The notes: generated by a model not told the origin, from the sequence alone. A stretch of DNA of 6,348 nucleotides from Rhodospirillales bacterium (GCA_016776525.1 JADHTD010000167.1:1-6348), one strand, 5' to 3'; counted from the stretch's first letter, positions 1-5,507 are shown. Numbers and translations: made by a program.

Positions 1-634
1 TGGGAAGAACAGCAAAGGCCGTCGGTACGGCGCTGAGCAGAAAAGATCCCAGGAAAACAAGATACAGGGTTTCCGTCTCTACGGCGGGCAGGCCCACGAA
101 AGCAAGGCCGGTAATACCGGAAGAGGCTGCCAGGCTCACTATGAAAATCATGAAGAATTTAGAGAAACCGAACGATATGTAGTCGACACGCTCTTTCGGC
201 GGGCCGTCATAATCATCGTAATCGTCATAATCATCGTATGATGAGGACGCTCTGGCCGATTTTTTCGACCGGCGGCTTTTTTTTCGGCGGCTCTTTGAAG
301 ATGAAGAGGTGCGCCGGGACGAAGACGGTGAGCCAAAGCCGCTGCTGGGGCTCGACCCGGATGATGGGGAGCGTGATCCGCCGCCGGAGCCGACTTCTTT
401 TTTTTCATCGAGGTTAGGGCTTATATAAATGATGCGGTCGAAACTGACCCCTTCGTCGTGGTCATAGGCTTCGCGGACGACCTTGACCCCTTCGATATGA
501 CCCAGTTTTTCGAGGGCCTTGGCTTCCTGGACGGCGGCGGCTTGTTTGTGCTCGGCATGGCGCGCCTGTACCCGCCAAGTGCCATTTTGGCAGAAATAGA
601 CCTCAAAGGTCACGTCTTGGTTCGAACCAGCCAT
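1..634 (-). CDS. Hypothetical protein with N-terminal small domain, charged linker and two membrane segments (3'-partial)
   Basis: I do not recognise this family with certainty. Reading leftwards from ATG 634 the frame is open for 211 codons to the window edge, so the C-terminus is missing. Residues 7-78 look like a compact alpha/beta domain (EVYFCQNGTW, then QEAKALEKLG, then VKVVREAYD, then RIIYISP). Residues 81-114 are low-complexity Ser/Gly/Pro. Residues 114-128 are strongly basic (SKSRRKKSRRSKKSAR). Residues 133-143 are a Tyr-Asp repeat. Two hydrophobic segments follow at about 157-181 and 188-210, so the visible part looks like a cytoplasmic domain tethered to the inner membrane. The start at 634 has a weak GGGA 4 nt upstream; in-frame alternatives are ATG 649 and GTG 664, just after TAG TGA stops. 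It is separated from rpmE by a terminator and so is probably transcribed on its own. The domain reading is inference; a role is not assignable. Confidence 0.75.
   Translation of the reverse strand, partial: MAGSNQDVTFEVYFCQNGTWRVQARHAEHKQAAAVQEAKALEKLGHIEGVKVVREAYDHDEGVSFDRIIYISPNLDEKKEVGSGGGSRSPSSGSSPSSGFGSPSSSRRTSSSSKSRRKKSRRSKKSARASSSYDDYDDYDDYDGPPKERVDYISFGFSKFFMIFIVSLAASSGITGLAFVGLPAVETETLYLVFLGSFLLSAVPTAFAVLP
206..238 (-). repeat. 18-bp in-frame tandem repeat encoding the Tyr-Asp tract
   Basis: On the plus strand the unit gtcataatcatcgtaatc (206-223) is followed by an exact 15-base partial copy (224-238). On the coding strand it reads as alternating TAC/TAT, GAT and GAC codons, giving repeated Tyr-Asp-Asp. 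The unit is a multiple of three, so gain or loss of copies would keep the frame. The result is an acidic tract directly before the first membrane segment and just after a strongly basic tract. Confidence 0.85.
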
Positions 635-859
635 CTTGTCCCAGACCATCAAGCGAAAAAGCACGCCTCACTATAAAAAGGGCGCTTTGGTTATTACGCA
701 CCTCGTAACAGTATGTATTTAATGCAATCCCACCGATTTATAGTAATTACATCCTATGTTAATCGCTATGTAAAGAGGGCCGGATAGCAGCCCCTTATAC
801 AATCCGGACATATAGTTACGATATGGTTATTTCCCGGTGTATTATCGGGCCTCAAGGAC
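635..859. other. Intergenic region upstream of the left-edge gene
   Basis: This AT-richer stretch holds no convincing gene. A 21-codon plus-strand frame starting at ATG 722 exists but has no ribosome binding site. Visible structure is a CCGGAT (780-785) / ATCCGG (802-807) inverted repeat around a 16-base spacer, and a short TTACG (694-698) / CGTAA (704-708) repeat. Neither is followed by a T-run. They may be operator-like or chance. The candidate promoter for the left-edge gene lies between them. Confidence 0.5.
746..774 (-). promoter_or_regulatory. Candidate sigma-70-type promoter for the left-edge gene
   Basis: On the minus strand TTTACA (774-769) is followed after 17 bases by TGTAAT (751-746), facing the gene that starts at about 634. 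Spacing is ideal but the -10 box is only moderate, and the region is AT-rich, so alternative boxes exist nearby (for example TATAAA a few bases downstream). It implies a 5' leader of roughly 100 bases. Confidence 0.35.
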
Positions 860-901
860 AAAAAATACCAAAGGGACGCGTGAGTTACCTCAGCGTCCCT
901 T
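860..901 (-). terminator. Rho-independent terminator downstream of rpmE
   Basis: AAGGGACGC (871-879) and GCGTCCCTT (893-901) form a perfect 9-bp stem. TGAG (881-884) and CTCA (889-892) extend it by 4 bp past one bulged G, closing on a ttac tetraloop. Read in the minus direction the stem is followed by TGGTA and then six T residues (865-860). The T-run begins 5 bases after the stem, slightly offset from the ideal. It would end the rpmE transcript before the left-edge gene. Confidence 0.8.
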
Positions 902-902
902 C

Positions 903-946
903 AAACCGTCGATGCGCCCGCTAATAAAAGCGGGCCGGTACGGTTT
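903..946 (-). other. Hairpin overlapping the rpmE stop codon
   Basis: AAACCGT (903-909) pairs with ACGGTTT (940-946) and, inside an internal loop, GCCCGCT (916-922) pairs with AGCGGGC (929-935) around a six-base loop. The two 7-bp helices stack into one elongated hairpin that includes the last bases of the rpmE stop codon. It has no T-run of its own and lies one base before the terminator hairpin. It may stabilise the mRNA 3' end or take part in termination; this is inference. Confidence 0.6.
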
Positions 947-1169
947 ATTCCTTCAGGCCTAAACCCTTGAAACGGCGGTTGAACTTGGCCAGCTGGCCAC
1001 CGCTGTCCATAAGGCGATGAACGCCGGTCCAGGCGGGATGGGTCATCGGGTCGATGTCCAGTTTCAGGGTATCCCCCTCACTGCCCCAGGTAGAACGGGT
1101 TTTGTACGTCGTCCCGTCCGTCATTTCGACGGTAATTTCGTGGTAGTCGGGATGAATATCTTTCTTCAT
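945..1169 (-). CDS. rpmE: 50S ribosomal protein L31
   Basis: The 74-residue product begins MKKDIHPDYHEITVEMTDGT and contains STWGSEGDTLKLDIDP, HPAWTG and KFNRRFKGLG, the L31 signature of the large ribosomal subunit. L31 sits at the central protuberance and helps bridge the subunits. The length is typical. The protein has no cysteine, so the CxC/CxxC zinc-binding set found in the E. coli protein is absent; cysteine-free L31 with this DGTxYxTRSTWG style is what I know from Alphaproteobacteria. ATG 1169 is preceded by GGAG (1178-1181) at 8 bases. It is divergent from cyaY, has its own promoter, and is followed by two hairpins, so it is probably monocistronic. Confidence 0.96.
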   Translation of the reverse strand: MKKDIHPDYHEITVEMTDGTTYKTRSTWGSEGDTLKLDIDPMTHPAWTGVHRLMDSGGQLAKFNRRFKGLGLKE

Positions 1170-1197
1170 TGGCTTTGCTCCGGCAAACGAGGCGCCT

Positions 1198-1226
1198 TAT
1201 ATACCCAAGTGTGGGACGGGTTACAA
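1198..1226 (-). promoter_or_regulatory. Sigma-70-type promoter of rpmE
   Basis: On the minus strand TTGTAA (1226-1221) is followed after exactly 17 bases by TATATA (1203-1198). Both boxes are close to consensus and the spacing is optimal. Transcription would start near 1190, leaving a leader of about 20 bases before the rpmE ATG, which fits a strongly expressed ribosomal protein gene. Confidence 0.75.
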
Positions 1227-1232
1227 GCTTGT
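1223..1232. promoter_or_regulatory. Perfect 10-bp palindrome between the divergent -35 boxes
   Basis: ACAAGCTTGT reads identically on both strands. It covers four bases of the rpmE -35 hexamer and four of the cyaY -35 hexamer plus the two bases between them. It may be only the by-product of two abutting TTGT-type -35 boxes, or a site through which one protein affects both promoters. Confidence 0.5.
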
Positions 1233-1257
1233 TGGTGATTGGGCCGACTGCTATATG
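1229..1257 (+). promoter_or_regulatory. Sigma-70-type promoter of cyaY
   Basis: TTGTTG (1229-1234), a 17-base spacer, and TATATG (1252-1257) form a near-consensus promoter facing cyaY. The likely start near 1264 gives a leader of about 40 bases. Its -35 box begins two bases after the -35 box of the oppositely directed rpmE promoter. Confidence 0.65.
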
Positions 1258-1303
1258 GCGTGAGGTGGTTAAAGTCAAAGGCGAATTAAACGGGAAGAGA
1301 AGA

Positions 1304-1636
1304 ATGAGTCTGGATGAAAGCAGCTTCGAAAGCATTGCCGGCGAGACCCTGGACCGGTTCATGGACGTCATCGACGATGTTCTGGGCGGTGACCTGGATG
1401 TTGATCTCGAAGGTGGGATCCTCAACATTGAGTTGGAGGCCGGCGGCCAGTATGTCATCAACAAACATGCCCCGAACCGGCAAATCTGGTTGTCGTCGCC
1501 GTTCAGCGGCGCCTCTCACTACGAATACGATGAGGCGGCTGGGGACTGGCTTTCCACCCGCGGCGGTGCCAGCCTGACAGCTCTTCTGGAAGGGGAACTG
1601 GAAAAGGCGACGGGCAAGACGGTGTCGCTGGCTTAG
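1304..1636 (+). CDS. cyaY: Frataxin-family iron-sulfur cluster assembly protein CyaY
   Basis: The 110-residue product has the frataxin layout. An acidic first helix and strand carry D17, D21, D24, D25, D30, D32, D34 and E36 in EGGILNIELEAG-type context. Then comes the family signature around residues 49-73 (QYVINKHAPNRQIWLSSPFS, then the HYEYD strand) and a C-terminal helix ending near residue 104. Frataxins bind iron on the acidic ridge and modulate the IscS/IscU cysteine desulfurase-scaffold complex in the cytoplasm. Length matches the family. The start ATG 1304 follows the purine-rich GGGAAGAGAAGA; the frame is open further upstream into rpmE, but those residues are not frataxin-like. It has its own promoter, and no isc or suf gene is visible nearby. 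Confidence 0.93.
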   Translation: MSLDESSFESIAGETLDRFMDVIDDVLGGDLDVDLEGGILNIELEAGGQYVINKHAPNRQIWLSSPFSGASHYEYDEAAGDWLSTRGGASLTALLEGELEKATGKTVSLA

Positions 1637-1649
1637 GGGCAGGACCCTA
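1634..1649. other. Small hairpin spanning the convergent cyaY and MFS stop codons
   Basis: TAGGG (1634-1638) and CCCTA (1645-1649) form a 5-bp stem with a 6-base loop that contains both stop codons. There is no T-run on either strand, so termination of these convergent genes is not explained by a clear intrinsic terminator. The pairing may be a coincidence of two TAG stops. Confidence 0.3.
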
Positions 1650-2867
1650 GTCGTCGGTTTGACCTTCTTTATCCGTGGTGGCCGGTGACCTGGCGGTCGC
1701 CGCTTCCGAGCGCAGGGTTTTCAGGCTGAGAAAAACAACTACCAGCATGATCAGCGCCCCGCCGAAATAGGGCCAGTCCTTGCCCAGCATTCCGAACAGC
1801 ATGCCGGCCCAAAGCGGACCGACGACCCGGGCCATGATGCTGGCCGACCGGGTCACGCCCAACACCCCACCCTGTTCTTCCTCTCCGACTTGCAGCGAGA
1901 TCAGGCTGTTCAGCGACGGCGTGGTGACGCTGAAGCCGTATGCCAGGATGATCATGGCGATCACCAGCATGCTGAGTGATTGCGAGAAGGGGATCAGCAC
2001 CAGACCGACGGCCAGGGCGGCGGCCCCTTGAACGATCAGCCACGGTTCGCCGAAACGCCGCGCCAGCCGGCCGACCAGGCCGCCCTGGATGAGGGCGCTG
2101 ATGATGCCGACTCCGGCAAAAAGATATCCGTTCTGCAGCGGTCCCCAGCCATAGGTTCGTTTCGACCACATGGCGAAGGTGGTTTCCATGCCGGCAAAAA
2201 CGAAAGTAGCCAGGAAGGAAAGAAGAATCAGTAAACCCACATGCGGCTGGCGCAGGGCATCGGCAAACTGCGCCCAGCGCTTTTTCGGCGGTGTCGCAGC
2301 GATGCGGTCCCGGATTTCCTGGGAAAGTGATTCTTTTAAGAGAACAAAGGCCATCAGCAGGGCTACGGCCGATAATCCGGCGGCGGCAAAGGCCGGGGTC
2401 TGGAAATCGGCGTTGACCGGATCGGCCCCGGCCAGGATGCCGCCGATGGCCGGCCCGGCGATGAAGCCCAGGCCGAACGCGGCGCCGATCAAGCCCATTC
2501 CTTTGGCCCGGTTGGCCGGTGTCGTGATGTCGGCCATGTAGGCGAATGCCGCCGAGATGTTGCCGGCCATGAAACCACCCAGGGCCCGGGCGGCGAACAA
2601 GGCCCACAGGGAATCGGCCAAACCCAGCCAGATGTATGAGACGATGGCCCCGGCCAGACTGACCAGGAGCACCGGTCGCCGCCCCAGGCGGTCGCTGACC
2701 CGCCCCCAGAAAGGAGCAGCGATGAATTGGGCCAGGGAATAGGTCGCCATCACCATGGTCACCACTTCCGGCGAGGCTTGATAATGTTCGGCATAGAAGG
2801 GCAGCAGGGGAATGATCACCCCAAACCCGACCAGGTCGATAAAGACGATGAGAAAAAGAATCAGCAT
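1647..2867 (-). CDS. TetA-like MFS drug efflux transporter (DHA1 family)
   Basis: The 406-residue, 12-helix inner-membrane protein is a proton-coupled exporter of the DHA1 class. TM1 reads FIDLVGFGVIIPLLPFYAEH with Asp11. Motif A, GRVSDRLGRRPVL, lies at 55-67 between TM2 and TM3. A motif-B-like ARALGGFMAG is at 93-102 and the antiporter motif C GLGFIAGPAIGG at 132-143. A central loop is at about 180-205 and the second half has GRLARRFGEPW near 266-276. The tail (about 384-406) is hydrophilic. These are features of TetA-type tetracycline and multidrug exporters; the substrate cannot be told. ATG 2867 is the first start codon after an upstream in-frame TAA and has no good Shine-Dalgarno sequence. 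Related proteins, as I recall them, often carry a few more residues before this TM1. An inverted-repeat element ends 8 bases upstream and may have replaced the native leader. Confidence 0.92.
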   Translation of the reverse strand: MLILFLIVFIDLVGFGVIIPLLPFYAEHYQASPEVVTMVMATYSLAQFIAAPFWGRVSDRLGRRPVLLVSLAGAIVSYIWLGLADSLWALFAARALGGFMAGNISAAFAYMADITTPANRAKGMGLIGAAFGLGFIAGPAIGGILAGADPVNADFQTPAFAAAGLSAVALLMAFVLLKESLSQEIRDRIAATPPKKRWAQFADALRQPHVGLLILLSFLATFVFAGMETTFAMWSKRTYGWGPLQNGYLFAGVGIISALIQGGLVGRLARRFGEPWLIVQGAAALAVGLVLIPFSQSLSMLVIAMIILAYGFSVTTPSLNSLISLQVGEEEQGGVLGVTRSASIMARVVGPLWAGMLFGMLGKDWPYFGGALIMLVVVFLSLKTLRSEAATARSPATTDKEGQTDD

Positions 2868-2874
2868 GGGGGAT

Positions 2875-2899
2875 AGGGTCCAAATCCACTCATGTTATG
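2875..2899 (+). repeat. Left terminal inverted repeat
   Basis: This arm begins AGGGTCCAAATCCACTCAT and continues GTTATG. It matches the inverse complement of 3117-3141 except for A/T at arm position 10 and G/C at arm position 20. Its outer edge is 8 bases from the MFS start codon. Confidence 0.85.
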
Positions 2900-2984
2900 G
2901 CTTTCGCGGGAGCTGTTTTTCCGTCGGACGAGGCGTGTAAGCCGCCGCGATGCCATCATCACAAGGCTTTCACAACAAAGTCTG

Positions 2985-3021
2985 GCGCAAAAAGAGCCCC
3001 GTCCCTTTGGGGATTTGGCGC
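2985..3021 (-). terminator. Weak terminator-like hairpin inside the element
   Basis: Read on the minus strand, CCCC (3012-3009) pairs with GGGG (3000-2997), followed by CTC and five T residues (2993-2989). Flanking GCGC and AAA/TTT bases can extend the stem. It could weaken read-through from the stator operon into the MFS gene. The core stem is short and competes with the larger hairpin to its right. Confidence 0.3.
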
Positions 3022-3114
3022 AAATGGCGCGAGATGTCGTCATTCTTCCTCGAATATGCCCCACATGTCCTTCGTCGAATTCCTAATCTCACACCATTTG
3101 CGCTCAAACCAAAG
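3005..3114 (-). repeat. Long imperfect internal palindrome (hairpin)
   Basis: GCGCAAATGGCGCGAGAT (3018-3035) faces ATCTCACACCATTTGCGC (3086-3103). In minus-strand RNA all 18 positions pair, two of them as G-U wobbles; in plus-strand RNA those two are C-A mismatches. The stem extends outward through TTTG (3014-3017)/CAAA (3105-3108) and CTTTGG (3005-3010)/CCAAAG (3109-3114), with small bulges. The loop is 50 bases. The strand bias suggests the folded form matters in transcripts running from the stator operon towards the MFS gene. Confidence 0.7.
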
Positions 3115-3116
3115 CT

Positions 3117-3141
3117 CATAAGATGAGTGGAATTGGACCCT
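3117..3141 (-). repeat. Right terminal inverted repeat
   Basis: This is the inverse-complement partner of 2875-2899. Its outer edge lies 35 bases after the stop codon of the MotB-like gene, so that gene was not interrupted. Confidence 0.85.
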
Positions 3142-3176
3142 TCATACTTTTGTAATCGGGGAAATGCCAGCAGCGT

Positions 3177-4349
3177 TTAACGCTGGGTCAGTTTGAATTC
3201 AATGCGGCGGTTGCGCCGGTTGGCGATTTCATCGCGCCTCGGGTCGATCGGCTGGAACTCGCCGAAACCGGCGGCAGCCAGCCGCTGCGGCGGCAATCCC
3301 TTGGCAATCAGGAAATTGACCACGGAAATGGCGCGGGCCGCCGACAAGTCCCAGTTGGACCTGTAGAGCGCCGTGCGGATGGGGATGGGGTCGGTATGTC
3401 CGTCGACCCTGAGAATCCAGTTGATGTCCTTGGGGATGGTTGCGGCGATTTCGATGAGCGTCTCGGCCAGTTGATCCAGTTGTTTCTTGCCGCCAACGCC
3501 CAGCTCGGCGGAACCGGATTGGAAGAGGACTTCCGACTGGAAAACAAAGCGGTCACCGACGACGCGTACACCCGACCGGTTGCCGAGAAGCTCACGCAGC
3601 CTGCCGAAGAATTCCGAACGGTATTGGGTCAGTTCCTGAACCTTGCTGGCCAGGGCGGCGTTGAGGCGTTTGCCGAGCGAGGTGATTTTGACGCCCTGTT
3701 CCTTGGCTTTGCGTTCGGATGCATCGAGGGCTTCGGACAGTTGCGCCAACTGGTCGCGCAGCGCAGCCATCTGTTTGTTCATGAGGGCGATCTGGGCACG
3801 GGCGCTTTCCGAGAGTTTCTTTTCGGCGATCAGGGTTGTTTCCGATTCCTGTAGCTTGCCGGCCATTCCGGCGATCTTGCTCTCCAACTCTTCTTTTAAA
3901 GCCTGCAGGGCGCTGGTCTGCTGGGATAAAGACAGAACTTCCCGGACCTTGGCTTCGATGGTTTTGGCATCGGCGCGGATCGTTTCCTGGAGGTCCATCG
4001 CCACCTGCTTGGCGGCATCCAGGTCACGGGTCAGGGAGCGGACGGTGGTGGTCAGTTCGTCGCCCCGGTTAACAGACGCCTGCAATTCTTCCGATAGCTG
4101 CGTGACGTTGACCCTGAGGTCCGTATTGGCCTTGCGTTCCAAGGACAAAAGGTTGCCCAGTTCGCTGATCTGGTTTTGCAGCCTTTGCAGGGTCTGGTCG
4201 CGTCCTGAGATGGCTTCCGAGAGGAAAAACTGGGCCAGCACGAAGACCATCAGCAAAAAGATGATGACCATCAGCAAGGTTGCCAGGGCGTCGACGAAAC
4301 CGGGCCAAATGTTGGTTGCGCGTTGCGATCGGCGGGCGATGGACGCCAT
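3177..4349 (-). CDS. MotB/ZorB-like stator protein with coiled coil and OmpA-like peptidoglycan-binding domain
   Basis: The 390-residue protein has a short cytoplasmic N-terminus and one membrane helix (about 16-42, WPGFVDALATLLMVIIFLLM). Asp20 lies at the start of that helix, where MotB, ExbD and TolR carry the proton-binding aspartate. A long alpha-helical coiled coil (about 48-245) follows, then an OmpA-like domain (about 265-388). That domain has the peptidoglycan-contact signature DGHTD at 316-320, NWDLS at 332-336, Arg339 and the closing NRRNRRIEF near 377-385. It should sit in the inner membrane with the C-terminus anchored to the cell wall. The start follows the MotA-like gene by 5 bases with AAGG 8 bases before ATG, so the two are co-translated. 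Flagellar MotB is less likely because the coiled coil is much longer and no flagellar genes are near. A CAGCG/CGCTG hairpin (3171-3185) covers the stop codon. Confidence 0.9.
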   Translation of the reverse strand: MASIARRSQRATNIWPGFVDALATLLMVIIFLLMVFVLAQFFLSEAISGRDQTLQRLQNQISELGNLLSLERKANTDLRVNVTQLSEELQASVNRGDELTTTVRSLTRDLDAAKQVAMDLQETIRADAKTIEAKVREVLSLSQQTSALQALKEELESKIAGMAGKLQESETTLIAEKKLSESARAQIALMNKQMAALRDQLAQLSEALDASERKAKEQGVKITSLGKRLNAALASKVQELTQYRSEFFGRLRELLGNRSGVRVVGDRFVFQSEVLFQSGSAELGVGGKKQLDQLAETLIEIAATIPKDINWILRVDGHTDPIPIRTALYRSNWDLSAARAISVVNFLIAKGLPPQRLAAAGFGEFQPIDPRRDEIANRRNRRIEFKLTQR

Positions 4350-4354
4350 GACCG

Positions 4355-5491
4355 CTACCTTTTGGAGTCTTCGGCGACGGCGATGGTCCGGGCCAGGAGT
4401 TTAATCTCGCTGCGCAGTTGTTGAATGATTTCGTCGCGGCCGGTGTGTTGGTCCTCCAGCATGCGCGCCACATAGGTTTCCAGGTTGCGGATGTGGGACC
4501 GGGTGACATCGTCCAGGCCGCCTTGGTTGCCGCCGGTGTTGTCGGCCAGTCTGGAAAGGATCGGTTTCAAGTCCGCCTGACTTTCCGCAAGCTTCATCAT
4601 GATGGCTTGTTCCGTGCGCATGTGATCGGTCAGGGTGCCCAGCTTGTCCATCAGCGTGGTCATGGAGTTATTGGACGTAATGCGGTTTTCCTCGCCACGG
4701 GCCAGAGTCCGTTGCAGGTTTTCCAAGCTTTCCGCCGTTTGCTCCAGGAGGGCCTGTACATAGGCCGGAACGGCATGGTCGCCATCGCCGGGCAGGGCGC
4801 CGGACGACAGCCGGGTGAGGCTGGAAAGCCATTCTTCAAGATCGTTATAGAAACGGTTCTGGGCCTGGTTGGCCTGCAGGTCGAGGAAGCCGAGCACCAG
4901 GGAGCCGGCGAGCCCGAAGAGCGACGAGGAAAAGGCGGTGCCCATGCCGGCCATAGGTGCTTCAAAACCCTTTTTCAGGTCGTTGAACATGGTGCCGAAA
5001 TCGCCGCCGCCTACCGACAGGCTGGCGATCACATGACGGATCGAGCCAACCGTATCGAGCAGTCCCCAGAAGGTGCCGAGCAGGCCCAGGAAGATCAGCA
5101 GGCCGATGGTGTAACGCGACAGGTCGCGGGACTCATCGAGCCTGGAGGCGATGCCGTCGAGCAAGGAACGCATGGCCATGGTGGAAAGGCTGAGGCCGTC
5201 CTTGCGTTCCCCCATCATGGTCGCCATCGGCGCCAGAAGTTTCGGTTCCACATGGCTGGCGGCAACCCGGGGTTGGCGATAGCTTTCGATCCAATCGGCT
5301 TCCGGAGCCAGCATCAAAACCTGGCGGAAGTTATAGCCGATACCGAGGATCAAAACGCCGAGAATCAGGCCGTTCAAGGGGGCATTGGTGAGAAAAGCGG
5401 AACTCAGCGGCAGGTAGAGGGCTCCGCAAAGAGCGATCACCGCCAACAGGAAGACGATCATCCTGACCAGAAAACGTCGCAGCCGGGACAT
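4355..5491 (-). CDS. MotA/TolQ/ExbB proton-channel family protein with long cytoplasmic tail
   Basis: The 378-residue product has membrane segments at about 10-32, 39-60, 127-150 and 182-205. The last two carry the MotA/TolQ/ExbB core: FLGLLGTFWGLLDTVGSI and then MAGMGTAFSSSLFGLAGSLV, both in the pattern of the TolQ/ExbB TM2-TM3 region. A cytoplasmic loop lies at about 61-126, and a mostly helical tail of about 170 residues follows the last helix. Such proteins form the pentameric ring around a MotB/ExbD dimer and convert ion flow into force. ATG 5491 is chosen because AGGAGG (5502-5507) lies 10 bases upstream; a TTG at 5551 would add 20 polar residues and overlap the preceding gene. The long tail is unlike ExbB or TolQ and recalls ZorA. 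It precedes its MotB-like partner by 5 bases. Confidence 0.9.
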   Translation of the reverse strand: MSRLRRFLVRMIVFLLAVIALCGALYLPLSSAFLTNAPLNGLILGVLILGIGYNFRQVLMLAPEADWIESYRQPRVAASHVEPKLLAPMATMMGERKDGLSLSTMAMRSLLDGIASRLDESRDLSRYTIGLLIFLGLLGTFWGLLDTVGSIRHVIASLSVGGGDFGTMFNDLKKGFEAPMAGMGTAFSSSLFGLAGSLVLGFLDLQANQAQNRFYNDLEEWLSSLTRLSSGALPGDGDHAVPAYVQALLEQTAESLENLQRTLARGEENRITSNNSMTTLMDKLGTLTDHMRTEQAIMMKLAESQADLKPILSRLADNTGGNQGGLDDVTRSHIRNLETYVARMLEDQHTGRDEIIQQLRSEIKLLARTIAVAEDSKR

Positions 5492-5501
5492 GCGGTGATG
5501 G

Positions 5502-5507
5502 CCTCCT
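5502..5507 (-). promoter_or_regulatory. Strong Shine-Dalgarno sequence that fixes the MotA-like start
   Basis: AGGAGG on the minus strand is the strongest ribosome binding site seen in the window, 10 bases before ATG 5491. It supports this start over the longer TTG reading at 5551. The TAG stop of a 12-codon frame starting at ATG 5544 overlaps it. Confidence 0.8.

Larger units (their letters stand above)
2875..3141. mobile_element. MITE-like non-autonomous element with 25-bp terminal inverted repeats
   Basis: The 267-bp block starts with AGGGTCCAAATCCACTCAT and ends with the inverse complement of AGGGTCCAATTCCACTCAT; the repeat arms match at 23 of 25 positions. After a one-base gap a further GCTTT match (and a scattered GAGC) continues the similarity inward. 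The interior has no convincing transposase: short frames exist on both strands but lack ribosome binding sites and recognisable motifs. It holds a long imperfect hairpin (3005-3114) and a CCCC/GGGG stem with a T-run on the minus strand (2989-3012). It occupies most of the gap between the stator operon and the MFS gene. No clear target-site duplication is seen; TA on the left and TT on the right are the best flanks. Family is unassigned. The structure is seen; mobility is inferred. Confidence 0.6.

Noticed and set aside
1169..1303. Extended cyaY start overlapping the start of rpmE (155-residue reading)
   Set aside because: The added residues do not match frataxins, would run through the divergent promoter region, and the ATG at 1304 has a purine-rich ribosome binding site.
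1669..2889. A second 406-codon minus-strand frame overlapping the MFS gene almost completely
   Set aside because: It is a shadow of the GC-rich MFS gene: the product is rich in Arg, Gly, Pro and His without domain-like pattern, while the other frame has clear MFS motifs A and C and 12 helices.
2892..3121. Short frames of 49-74 codons on both strands inside the inverted-repeat element
   Set aside because: They have no ribosome binding site, no transposase motif and no agreement between frames; they follow from the lack of stops in moderately GC-rich DNA.
3643..4404. A 253-codon plus-strand frame opposite the MotB-like gene
   Set aside because: It is Ser/Arg/Ala-rich antisense to a coiled-coil coding region and shows no recognisable domain.
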